In this document: one piece after another, positions 22,901 to 35,300 of the stretch
Layout: every line of letters starts with the position of its first letter
Position numbering within the stretch: position 1 is the first letter of the stretch
NCBI GenBank assembly: GCA_964019425.1
Contig: OZ025799.1
Span: forward strand, 1,240,001-1,304,000
Source of the DNA: Flectonema sp. DT1601
Taxonomy: Eukaryota > Euglenozoa > Diplonemea > Diplonemida > Diplonemidae
Length of the DNA: 64,000 nt
Reading direction: 5' to 3'
The notes under the pieces: generated by a model
The model's input: the letters and a program-made list of their open reading frames with translations, nothing else
The model's database searches: none
What the model was told of the DNA's origin: nothing
Made by a program: the position numbers and the translations under genes

Positions 22901-23651
22901 TGCAGGCTTTTTCCCTTACTTCCCTACCCGCAAGCAGGCATTTCTGTTAGTTCTGGCTGGTAGTTCTAAAAGCCACACAATTTCTAATTACCTGGGGTAA
23001 CTACTTTTTAAGGTTAACCAACGATTCTAAAGCTACAGTTTCTGTACTTTATTGGTACAGTCTCAACATCCGAGCTTGCTTGGAATATTTAGCTGACCTC
23101 TTAGGAAGAATTTTCTTCCTTTGGGGTTTTTTTATTGTCCGTGGACTTGTGTTTGCCAAGTAGAAGGAAATGTACAAAGACTTACCGTGTTTCCTATTTT
23201 TACGTTTTGCGTAAAGAAATTTTAATATATTTCTTTTTTGGCTTTCTTCCCCGAAAGACGTAATTTTCGCCGCCCGTACGTTAACGTTAAAGCTAAGACC
23301 GAGCCCCAGCCCCACTCTGCAAAATCAATAAAATTTTCTAAATTTTTTCCTGGTGGGTTGCCCCATGAAACTCCCAAGAAATAAAAAAATCCGCTATTGC
23401 CTGCGGCCATACTCTGGTGAATGCACCCCATCCCGCCCGATTTGGGAAGTTAAGCACCAGCAGGCCTGGTTAGTACTGCGGTGAGTGATCACGTGGGAAC
23501 CCCGGGTGCTTGCAGGCTTTTTCCCTTACTTCCCTACCCGCAAGCAGGCATTTCTGTTAGTTCTGGCTGGTAGTTCTAAAAGCCACACAATTTCTAATTA
23601 CCTGGGGTAACTACTTTTTAAGGTTAACCAACGATTCTAAAGCTACAGTTT
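19992..23651 (+). repeat. Array block 3: six 5S genes, five intact SL genes
   Basis: 5S genes start at 20349 + 610k for k = 0-5. Intact SL exons start at 20576 + 610k for k = 0-4. A split SL 3' part begins at 19992 and a split 5' part ends at 23651. Confidence 0.92.
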
Positions 23652-24126
23652 TTGCAAATTTATTTCAGTAATTGCGCAGCCATCCAAAATGCACCAGAAT
23701 TTAGGCAGAAAACTTTCTTACTAGAAAAGTAAGAAAGGTTTTTGCCCAAGGAAAAGATGCTGGATTTCTGCGCATAAGCAGGTTTAGGAAAGATAGATAA
23801 GGTATAATAGGATGAGAAAGGACTCCTTTTAGTAGGCAATCTGGTTTTGAAATCTAGGTGTTCGGCTGCTAATTCAGTTAGCAGTAAAAAATCATGGAGT
23901 TTTGGTGCTAAGTTGTCTTTTTGTTATAGTTTAAATAATTTGGATTCTAATAAATTTATCACGCCGAATCGAAACGGGCACCAGCCACTACCCCAACGCA
24001 ATAAACTGTCTTAGACAGCTTCTCTGTGTTTGCTAGTTTGATCCATTAGTTTGTTTTATTAGTTTAATTAGTTTCATCTATACATTTCATTCGTCAGGTG
24101 CATGATATGGAAGGCAAGCGCAATTA
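23652..24126 (+). mobile_element. SIRE-like element, copy 3
   Basis: Same 475-bp element, site and orientation. The downstream unit has the common C variant, unlike copies 1 and 2. Confidence 0.85.
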
Positions 24127-25346
24127 CTGTACTTTATTGGTACAGTCTCAACATCCGAGCTTGCTTGGAATATTTAGCTGACCTCTTAGGAAGAATTTTC
24201 TTCCTTTGGGGTTTTTTTATTGTCCGTGGACTTGTGTTTGCCAAGTAGAAGGAAATGTACAAAGACTTACCGTGTTTCCTATTTTTACGTTTTGCGTAAA
24301 GAAATTTTAATATATTTCTTTTTTGGCTTTCTTCCCCGAAAGACGTAATTTTCGCCGCCCGTACGTTAACGTTAAAGCTAAGACCGAGCCCCAGCCCCAC
24401 TCTGCAAAATCAATAAAATTTTCTAAATTTTTTCCTGGTGGGTTGCCCCATGAAACTCCCAAGAAATAAAAAAATCCGCTATTGCCTGCGGCCATACTCT
24501 GGTGAATGCACCCCATCCCGCCCGATTTGGGAAGTTAAGCACCAGCAGGCCTGGTTAGTACTGCGGTGAGTGATCACGTGGGAACCCCGGGTGCTTGCAG
24601 GCTTTTTCCCTTACTTCCCTACCCGCAAGCAGGCATTTCTGTTAGTTCTGGCTGGTAGTTCTAAAAGCCACACAATTTCTAATTACCTGGGGTAACTACT
24701 TTTTAAGGTTAACCAACGATTCTAAAGCTACAGTTTCTGTACTTTATTGGTACAGTCTCAACATCCGAGCTTGCTTGGAATATTTAGCTGACCTCTTAGG
24801 AAGAATTTTCTTCCTTTGGGGTTTTTTTATTGTCCGTGGACTTGTGTTTGCCAAGTAGAAGGAAATGTACAAAGACTTACCGTGTTTCCTATTTTTACGT
24901 TTTGCGTAAAGAAATTTTAATATATTTCTTTTTTGGCTTTCTTCCCCGAAAGACGTAATTTTCGCCGCCCGTACGTTAACGTTAAAGCTAAGACCGAGCC
25001 CCAGCCCCACTCTGCAAAATCAATAAAATTTTCTAAATTTTTTCCTGGTGGGTTGCCCCATGAAACTCCCAAGAAATAAAAAAATCCGCTATTGCCTGCG
25101 GCCATACTCTGGTGAATGCACCCCATCCCGCCCGATTTGGGAAGTTAAGCACCAGCAGGCCTGGTTAGTACTGCGGTGAGTGATCACGTGGGAACCCCGG
25201 GTGCTTGCAGGCTTTTTCCCTTACTTCCCTACCCGCAAGCAGGCATTTCTGTTAGTTCTGGCTGGTAGTTCTAAAAGCCACACAATTTCTAATTACCTGG
25301 GGTAACTACTTTTTAAGGTTAACCAACGATTCTAAAGCTACAGTTT
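24127..25346 (+). repeat. Array block 4: two 5S genes, one intact SL gene
   Basis: 5S genes start at 24484 and 25094; the intact SL exon starts at 24711. The block layout and length (1220 bp) equal those of block 2, suggesting that insertion-bearing segments were duplicated as a unit. Confidence 0.92.
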
Positions 25347-25821
25347 TTGCAAATTTATTTCAGTAATTGCGCAGCCATCCAAAATGCACCAGAATTTAGG
25401 CAGAAAACTTTCTTACTAGAAAAGTAAGAAAGGTTTTTGCCCAAGGAAAAGATGCTGGATTTCTGCGCATAAGCAGGTTTAGGAAAGATAGATAAGGTAT
25501 AATAGGATGAGAAAGGACTCCTTTTAGTAGGCAATCTGGTTTTGAAATCTAGGTGTTCGGCTGCTAATTCAGTTAGCAGTAAAAAATCATGGAGTTTTGG
25601 TGCTAAGTTGTCTTTTTGTTATAGTTTAAATAATTTGGATTCTAATAAATTTATCACGCCGAATCGAAACGGGCACCAGCCACTACCCCAACGCAATAAA
25701 CTGTCTTAGACAGCTTCTCTGTGTTTGCTAGTTTGATCCATTAGTTTGTTTTATTAGTTTAATTAGTTTCATCTATACATTTCATTCGTCAGGTGCATGA
25801 TATGGAAGGCAAGCGCAATTA
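25347..25821 (+). mobile_element. SIRE-like element, copy 4
   Basis: Same element, site and orientation. The downstream unit carries the G variant at 25920. Confidence 0.85.
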
Positions 25822-28800
25822 CTGTACTTTATTGGTACAGTCTCAACATCCGAGCTTGCTTGGAATATTTAGCTGACCTCTTAGGAAGAATTTTCTTCCT
25901 TTGGGGTTTTTTTATTGTCGGTGGACTTGTGTTTGCCAAGTAGAAGGAAATGTACAAAGACTTACCGTGTTTCCTATTTTTACGTTTTGCGTAAAGAAAT
26001 TTTAATATATTTCTTTTTTGGCTTTCTTCCCCGAAAGACGTAATTTTCGCCGCCCGTACGTTAACGTTAAAGCTAAGACCGAGCCCCAGCCCCACTCTGC
26101 AAAATCAATAAAATTTTCTAAATTTTTTCCTGGTGGGTTGCCCCATGAAACTCCCAAGAAATAAAAAAATCCGCTATTGCCTGCGGCCATACTCTGGTGA
26201 ATGCACCCCATCCCGCCCGATTTGGGAAGTTAAGCACCAGCAGGCCTGGTTAGTACTGCGGTGAGTGATCACGTGGGAACCCCGGGTGCTTGCAGGCTTT
26301 TTCCCTTACTTCCCTACCCGCAAGCAGGCATTTCTGTTAGTTCTGGCTGGTAGTTCTAAAAGCCACACAATTTCTAATTACCTGGGGTAACTACTTTTTA
26401 AGGTTAACCAACGATTCTAAAGCTACAGTTTCTGTACTTTATTGGTACAGTCTCAACATCCGAGCTTGCTTGGAATATTTAGCTGACCTCTTAGGAAGAA
26501 TTTTCTTCCTTTGGGGTTTTTTTATTGTCCGTGGACTTGTGTTTGCCAAGTAGAAGGAAATGTACAAAGACTTACCGTGTTTCCTATTTTTACGTTTTGC
26601 GTAAAGAAATTTTAATATATTTCTTTTTTGGCTTTCTTCCCCGAAAGACGTAATTTTCGCCGCCCGTACGTTAACGTTAAAGCTAAGACCGAGCCCCAGC
26701 CCCACTCTGCAAAATCAATAAAATTTTCTAAATTTTTTCCTGGTGGGTTGCCCCATGAAACTCCCAAGAAATAAAAAAATCCGCTATTGCCTGCGGCCAT
26801 ACTCTGGTGAATGCACCCCATCCCGCCCGATTTGGGAAGTTAAGCACCAGCAGGCCTGGTTAGTACTGCGGTGAGTGATCACGTGGGAACCCCGGGTGCT
26901 TGCAGGCTTTTTCCCTTACTTCCCTACCCGCAAGCAGGCATTTCTGTTAGTTCTGGCTGGTAGTTCTAAAAGCCACACAATTTCTAATTACCTGGGGTAA
27001 CTACTTTTTAAGGTTAACCAACGATTCTAAAGCTACAGTTTCTGTACTTTATTGGTACAGTCTCAACATCCGAGCTTGCTTGGAATATTTAGCTGACCTC
27101 TTAGGAAGAATTTTCTTCCTTTGGGGTTTTTTTATTGTCCGTGGACTTGTGTTTGCCAAGTAGAAGGAAATGTACAAAGACTTACCGTGTTTCCTATTTT
27201 TACGTTTTGCGTAAAGAAATTTTAATATATTTCTTTTTTGGCTTTCTTCCCCGAAAGACGTAATTTTCGCCGCCCGTACGTTAACGTTAAAGCTAAGACC
27301 GAGCCCCAGCCCCACTCTGCAAAATCAATAAAATTTTCTAAATTTTTTCCTGGTGGGTTGCCCCATGAAACTCCCAAGAAATAAAAAAATCCGCTATTGC
27401 CTGCGGCCATACTCTGGTGAATGCACCCCATCCCGCCCGATTTGGGAAGTTAAGCACCAGCAGGCCTGGTTAGTACTGCGGTGAGTGATCACGTGGGAAC
27501 CCCGGGTGCTTGCAGGCTTTTTCCCTTACTTCCCTACCCGCAAGCAGGCATTTCTGTTAGTTCTGGCTGGTAGTTCTAAAAGCCACACAATTTCTAATTA
27601 CCTGGGGTAACTACTTTTTAAGGTTAACCAACGATTCTAAAGCTACAGTTTCTGTACTTTATTGGTACAGTCTCAACATCCGAGCTTGCTTGGAATATTT
27701 AGCTGACCTCTTAGGAAGAATTTTCTTCCTTTGGGGTTTTTTTATTGTCCGTGGACTTGTGTTTGCCAAGTAGAAGGAAATGTACAAAGACTTACCGTGT
27801 TTCCTATTTTTACGTTTTGCGTAAAGAAATTTTAATATATTTCTTTTTTGGCTTTCTTCCCCGAAAGACGTAATTTTCGCCGCCCGTACGTTAACGTTAA
27901 AGCTAAGACCGAGCCCCAGCCCCACTCTGCAAAATCAATAAAATTTTCTAAATTTTTTCCTGGTGGGTTGCCCCATGAAACTCCCAAGAAATAAAAAAAT
28001 CCGCTATTGCCTGCGGCCATACTCTGGTGAATGCACCCCATCCCGCCCGATTTGGGAAGTTAAGCACCAGCAGGCCTGGTTAGTACTGCGGTGAGTGATC
28101 ACGTGGGAACCCCGGGTGCTTGCAGGCTTTTTCCCTTACTTCCCTACCCGCAAGCAGGCATTTCTGTTAGTTCTGGCTGGTAGTTCTAAAAGCCACACAA
28201 TTTCTAATTACCTGGGGTAACTACTTTTTAAGGTTAACCAACGATTCTAAAGCTACAGTTTCTGTACTTTATTGGTACAGTCTCAACATCCGAGCTTGCT
28301 TGGAATATTTAGCTGACCTCTTAGGAAGAATTTTCTTCCTTTGGGGTTTTTTTATTGTCCGTGGACTTGTGTTTGCCAAGTAGAAGGAAATGTACAAAGA
28401 CTTACCGTGTTTCCTATTTTTACGTTTTGCGTAAAGAAATTTTAATATATTTCTTTTTTGGCTTTCTTCCCCGAAAGACGTAATTTTCGCCGCCCGTACG
28501 TTAACGTTAAAGCTAAGACCGAGCCCCAGCCCCACTCTGCAAAATCAATAAAATTTTCTAAATTTTTTCCTGGTGGGTTGCCCCATGAAACTCCCAAGAA
28601 ATAAAAAAATCCGCTATTGCCTGCGGCCATACTCTGGTGAATGCACCCCATCCCGCCCGATTTGGGAAGTTAAGCACCAGCAGGCCTGGTTAGTACTGCG
28701 GTGAGTGATCACGTGGGAACCCCGGGTGCTTGCAGGCTTTTTCCCTTACTTCCCTACCCGCAAGCAGGCATTTCTGTTAGTTCTGGCTGGTAGTTCTAAA

Positions 28801-28871
28801 AGCCACACAATTTCTAATTACCTGGGGTAACTACTTTTTAAGGTTAACCAACGATTCTAAAGCTACAGTTT
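25822..28871 (+). repeat. Array block 5: five 5S genes, four intact SL genes
   Basis: 5S genes start at 26179 + 610k for k = 0-4. Intact SL exons start at 26406 + 610k for k = 0-3. A split SL 5' part ends at 28871. Confidence 0.92.
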
Positions 28872-29346
28872 TTGCAAATTTATTTCAGTAATTGCGCAGC
28901 CATCCAAAATGCACCAGAATTTAGGCAGAAAACTTTCTTACTAGAAAAGTAAGAAAGGTTTTTGCCCAAGGAAAAGATGCTGGATTTCTGCGCATAAGCA
29001 GGTTTAGGAAAGATAGATAAGGTATAATAGGATGAGAAAGGACTCCTTTTAGTAGGCAATCTGGTTTTGAAATCTAGGTGTTCGGCTGCTAATTCAGTTA
29101 GCAGTAAAAAATCATGGAGTTTTGGTGCTAAGTTGTCTTTTTGTTATAGTTTAAATAATTTGGATTCTAATAAATTTATCACGCCGAATCGAAACGGGCA
29201 CCAGCCACTACCCCAACGCAATAAACTGTCTTAGACAGCTTCTCTGTGTTTGCTAGTTTGATCCATTAGTTTGTTTTATTAGTTTAATTAGTTTCATCTA
29301 TACATTTCATTCGTCAGGTGCATGATATGGAAGGCAAGCGCAATTA
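28872..29346 (+). mobile_element. SIRE-like element, copy 5
   Basis: Same element, site and orientation. The downstream unit has the C variant. Confidence 0.85.
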
Positions 29347-32300
29347 CTGTACTTTATTGGTACAGTCTCAACATCCGAGCTTGCTTGGAATATTTAGCTG
29401 ACCTCTTAGGAAGAATTTTCTTCCTTTGGGGTTTTTTTATTGTCCGTGGACTTGTGTTTGCCAAGTAGAAGGAAATGTACAAAGACTTACCGTGTTTCCT
29501 ATTTTTACGTTTTGCGTAAAGAAATTTTAATATATTTCTTTTTTGGCTTTCTTCCCCGAAAGACGTAATTTTCGCCGCCCGTACGTTAACGTTAAAGCTA
29601 AGACCGAGCCCCAGCCCCACTCTGCAAAATCAATAAAATTTTCTAAATTTTTTCCTGGTGGGTTGCCCCATGAAACTCCCAAGAAATAAAAAAATCCGCT
29701 ATTGCCTGCGGCCATACTCTGGTGAATGCACCCCATCCCGCCCGATTTGGGAAGTTAAGCACCAGCAGGCCTGGTTAGTACTGCGGTGAGTGATCACGTG
29801 GGAACCCCGGGTGCTTGCAGGCTTTTTCCCTTACTTCCCTACCCGCAAGCAGGCATTTCTGTTAGTTCTGGCTGGTAGTTCTAAAAGCCACACAATTTCT
29901 AATTACCTGGGGTAACTACTTTTTAAGGTTAACCAACGATTCTAAAGCTACAGTTTCTGTACTTTATTGGTACAGTCTCAACATCCGAGCTTGCTTGGAA
30001 TATTTAGCTGACCTCTTAGGAAGAATTTTCTTCCTTTGGGGTTTTTTTATTGTCCGTGGACTTGTGTTTGCCAAGTAGAAGGAAATGTACAAAGACTTAC
30101 CGTGTTTCCTATTTTTACGTTTTGCGTAAAGAAATTTTAATATATTTCTTTTTTGGCTTTCTTCCCCGAAAGACGTAATTTTCGCCGCCCGTACGTTAAC
30201 GTTAAAGCTAAGACCGAGCCCCAGCCCCACTCTGCAAAATCAATAAAATTTTCTAAATTTTTTCCTGGTGGGTTGCCCCATGAAACTCCCAAGAAATAAA
30301 AAAATCCGCTATTGCCTGCGGCCATACTCTGGTGAATGCACCCCATCCCGCCCGATTTGGGAAGTTAAGCACCAGCAGGCCTGGTTAGTACTGCGGTGAG
30401 TGATCACGTGGGAACCCCGGGTGCTTGCAGGCTTTTTCCCTTACTTCCCTACCCGCAAGCAGGCATTTCTGTTAGTTCTGGCTGGTAGTTCTAAAAGCCA
30501 CACAATTTCTAATTACCTGGGGTAACTACTTTTTAAGGTTAACCAACGATTCTAAAGCTACAGTTTCTGTACTTTATTGGTACAGTCTCAACATCCGAGC
30601 TTGCTTGGAATATTTAGCTGACCTCTTAGGAAGAATTTTCTTCCTTTGGGGTTTTTTTATTGTCCGTGGACTTGTGTTTGCCAAGTAGAAGGAAATGTAC
30701 AAAGACTTACCGTGTTTCCTATTTTTACGTTTTGCGTAAAGAAATTTTAATATATTTCTTTTTTGGCTTTCTTCCCCGAAAGACGTAATTTTCGCCGCCC
30801 GTACGTTAACGTTAAAGCTAAGACCGAGCCCCAGCCCCACTCTGCAAAATCAATAAAATTTTCTAAATTTTTTCCTGGTGGGTTGCCCCATGAAACTCCC
30901 AAGAAATAAAAAAATCCGCTATTGCCTGCGGCCATACTCTGGTGAATGCACCCCATCCCGCCCGATTTGGGAAGTTAAGCACCAGCAGGCCTGGTTAGTA
31001 CTGCGGTGAGTGATCACGTGGGAACCCCGGGTGCTTGCAGGCTTTTTCCCTTACTTCCCTACCCGCAAGCAGGCATTTCTGTTAGTTCTGGCTGGTAGTT
31101 CTAAAAGCCACACAATTTCTAATTACCTGGGGTAACTACTTTTTAAGGTTAACCAACGATTCTAAAGCTACAGTTTCTGTACTTTATTGGTACAGTCTCA
31201 ACATCCGAGCTTGCTTGGAATATTTAGCTGACCTCTTAGGAAGAATTTTCTTCCTTTGGGGTTTTTTTATTGTCCGTGGACTTGTGTTTGCCAAGTAGAA
31301 GGAAATGTACAAAGACTTACCGTGTTTCCTATTTTTACGTTTTGCGTAAAGAAATTTTAATATATTTCTTTTTTGGCTTTCTTCCCCGAAAGACGTAATT
31401 TTCGCCGCCCGTACGTTAACGTTAAAGCTAAGACCGAGCCCCAGCCCCACTCTGCAAAATCAATAAAATTTTCTAAATTTTTTCCTGGTGGGTTGCCCCA
31501 TGAAACTCCCAAGAAATAAAAAAATCCGCTATTGCCTGCGGCCATACTCTGGTGAATGCACCCCATCCCGCCCGATTTGGGAAGTTAAGCACCAGCAGGC
31601 CTGGTTAGTACTGCGGTGAGTGATCACGTGGGAACCCCGGGTGCTTGCAGGCTTTTTCCCTTACTTCCCTACCCGCAAGCAGGCATTTCTGTTAGTTCTG
31701 GCTGGTAGTTCTAAAAGCCACACAATTTCTAATTACCTGGGGTAACTACTTTTTAAGGTTAACCAACGATTCTAAAGCTACAGTTTCTGTACTTTATTGG
31801 TACAGTCTCAACATCCGAGCTTGCTTGGAATATTTAGCTGACCTCTTAGGAAGAATTTTCTTCCTTTGGGGTTTTTTTATTGTCCGTGGACTTGTGTTTG
31901 CCAAGTAGAAGGAAATGTACAAAGACTTACCGTGTTTCCTATTTTTACGTTTTGCGTAAAGAAATTTTAATATATTTCTTTTTTGGCTTTCTTCCCCGAA
32001 AGACGTAATTTTCGCCGCCCGTACGTTAACGTTAAAGCTAAGACCGAGCCCCAGCCCCACTCTGCAAAATCAATAAAATTTTCTAAATTTTTTCCTGGTG
32101 GGTTGCCCCATGAAACTCCCAAGAAATAAAAAAATCCGCTATTGCCTGCGGCCATACTCTGGTGAATGCACCCCATCCCGCCCGATTTGGGAAGTTAAGC
32201 ACCAGCAGGCCTGGTTAGTACTGCGGTGAGTGATCACGTGGGAACCCCGGGTGCTTGCAGGCTTTTTCCCTTACTTCCCTACCCGCAAGCAGGCATTTCT

Positions 32301-35300
32301 GTTAGTTCTGGCTGGTAGTTCTAAAAGCCACACAATTTCTAATTACCTGGGGTAACTACTTTTTAAGGTTAACCAACGATTCTAAAGCTACAGTTTCTGT
32401 ACTTTATTGGTACAGTCTCAACATCCGAGCTTGCTTGGAATATTTAGCTGACCTCTTAGGAAGAATTTTCTTCCTTTGGGGTTTTTTTATTGTCCGTGGA
32501 CTTGTGTTTGCCAAGTAGAAGGAAATGTACAAAGACTTACCGTGTTTCCTATTTTTACGTTTTGCGTAAAGAAATTTTAATATATTTCTTTTTTGGCTTT
32601 CTTCCCCGAAAGACGTAATTTTCGCCGCCCGTACGTTAACGTTAAAGCTAAGACCGAGCCCCAGCCCCACTCTGCAAAATCAATAAAATTTTCTAAATTT
32701 TTTCCTGGTGGGTTGCCCCATGAAACTCCCAAGAAATAAAAAAATCCGCTATTGCCTGCGGCCATACTCTGGTGAATGCACCCCATCCCGCCCGATTTGG
32801 GAAGTTAAGCACCAGCAGGCCTGGTTAGTACTGCGGTGAGTGATCACGTGGGAACCCCGGGTGCTTGCAGGCTTTTTCCCTTACTTCCCTACCCGCAAGC
32901 AGGCATTTCTGTTAGTTCTGGCTGGTAGTTCTAAAAGCCACACAATTTCTAATTACCTGGGGTAACTACTTTTTAAGGTTAACCAACGATTCTAAAGCTA
33001 CAGTTTCTGTACTTTATTGGTACAGTCTCAACATCCGAGCTTGCTTGGAATATTTAGCTGACCTCTTAGGAAGAATTTTCTTCCTTTGGGGTTTTTTTAT
33101 TGTCCGTGGACTTGTGTTTGCCAAGTAGAAGGAAATGTACAAAGACTTACCGTGTTTCCTATTTTTACGTTTTGCGTAAAGAAATTTTAATATATTTCTT
33201 TTTTGGCTTTCTTCCCCGAAAGACGTAATTTTCGCCGCCCGTACGTTAACGTTAAAGCTAAGACCGAGCCCCAGCCCCACTCTGCAAAATCAATAAAATT
33301 TTCTAAATTTTTTCCTGGTGGGTTGCCCCATGAAACTCCCAAGAAATAAAAAAATCCGCTATTGCCTGCGGCCATACTCTGGTGAATGCACCCCATCCCG
33401 CCCGATTTGGGAAGTTAAGCACCAGCAGGCCTGGTTAGTACTGCGGTGAGTGATCACGTGGGAACCCCGGGTGCTTGCAGGCTTTTTCCCTTACTTCCCT
33501 ACCCGCAAGCAGGCATTTCTGTTAGTTCTGGCTGGTAGTTCTAAAAGCCACACAATTTCTAATTACCTGGGGTAACTACTTTTTAAGGTTAACCAACGAT
33601 TCTAAAGCTACAGTTTCTGTACTTTATTGGTACAGTCTCAACATCCGAGCTTGCTTGGAATATTTAGCTGACCTCTTAGGAAGAATTTTCTTCCTTTGGG
33701 GTTTTTTTATTGTCCGTGGACTTGTGTTTGCCAAGTAGAAGGAAATGTACAAAGACTTACCGTGTTTCCTATTTTTACGTTTTGCGTAAAGAAATTTTAA
33801 TATATTTCTTTTTTGGCTTTCTTCCCCGAAAGACGTAATTTTCGCCGCCCGTACGTTAACGTTAAAGCTAAGACCGAGCCCCAGCCCCACTCTGCAAAAT
33901 CAATAAAATTTTCTAAATTTTTTCCTGGTGGGTTGCCCCATGAAACTCCCAAGAAATAAAAAAATCCGCTATTGCCTGCGGCCATACTCTGGTGAATGCA
34001 CCCCATCCCGCCCGATTTGGGAAGTTAAGCACCAGCAGGCCTGGTTAGTACTGCGGTGAGTGATCACGTGGGAACCCCGGGTGCTTGCAGGCTTTTTCCC
34101 TTACTTCCCTACCCGCAAGCAGGCATTTCTGTTAGTTCTGGCTGGTAGTTCTAAAAGCCACACAATTTCTAATTACCTGGGGTAACTACTTTTTAAGGTT
34201 AACCAACGATTCTAAAGCTACAGTTTCTGTACTTTATTGGTACAGTCTCAACATCCGAGCTTGCTTGGAATATTTAGCTGACCTCTTAGGAAGAATTTTC
34301 TTCCTTTGGGGTTTTTTTATTGTCCGTGGACTTGTGTTTGCCAAGTAGAAGGAAATGTACAAAGACTTACCGTGTTTCCTATTTTTACGTTTTGCGTAAA
34401 GAAATTTTAATATATTTCTTTTTTGGCTTTCTTCCCCGAAAGACGTAATTTTCGCCGCCCGTACGTTAACGTTAAAGCTAAGACCGAGCCCCAGCCCCAC
34501 TCTGCAAAATCAATAAAATTTTCTAAATTTTTTCCTGGTGGGTTGCCCCATGAAACTCCCAAGAAATAAAAAAATCCGCTATTGCCTGCGGCCATACTCT
34601 GGTGAATGCACCCCATCCCGCCCGATTTGGGAAGTTAAGCACCAGCAGGCCTGGTTAGTACTGCGGTGAGTGATCACGTGGGAACCCCGGGTGCTTGCAG
34701 GCTTTTTCCCTTACTTCCCTACCCGCAAGCAGGCATTTCTGTTAGTTCTGGCTGGTAGTTCTAAAAGCCACACAATTTCTAATTACCTGGGGTAACTACT
34801 TTTTAAGGTTAACCAACGATTCTAAAGCTACAGTTTCTGTACTTTATTGGTACAGTCTCAACATCCGAGCTTGCTTGGAATATTTAGCTGACCTCTTAGG
34901 AAGAATTTTCTTCCTTTGGGGTTTTTTTATTGTCCGTGGACTTGTGTTTGCCAAGTAGAAGGAAATGTACAAAGACTTACCGTGTTTCCTATTTTTACGT
35001 TTTGCGTAAAGAAATTTTAATATATTTCTTTTTTGGCTTTCTTCCCCGAAAGACGTAATTTTCGCCGCCCGTACGTTAACGTTAAAGCTAAGACCGAGCC
35101 CCAGCCCCACTCTGCAAAATCAATAAAATTTTCTAAATTTTTTCCTGGTGGGTTGCCCCATGAAACTCCCAAGAAATAAAAAAATCCGCTATTGCCTGCG
35201 GCCATACTCTGGTGAATGCACCCCATCCCGCCCGATTTGGGAAGTTAAGCACCAGCAGGCCTGGTTAGTACTGCGGTGAGTGATCACGTGGGAACCCCGG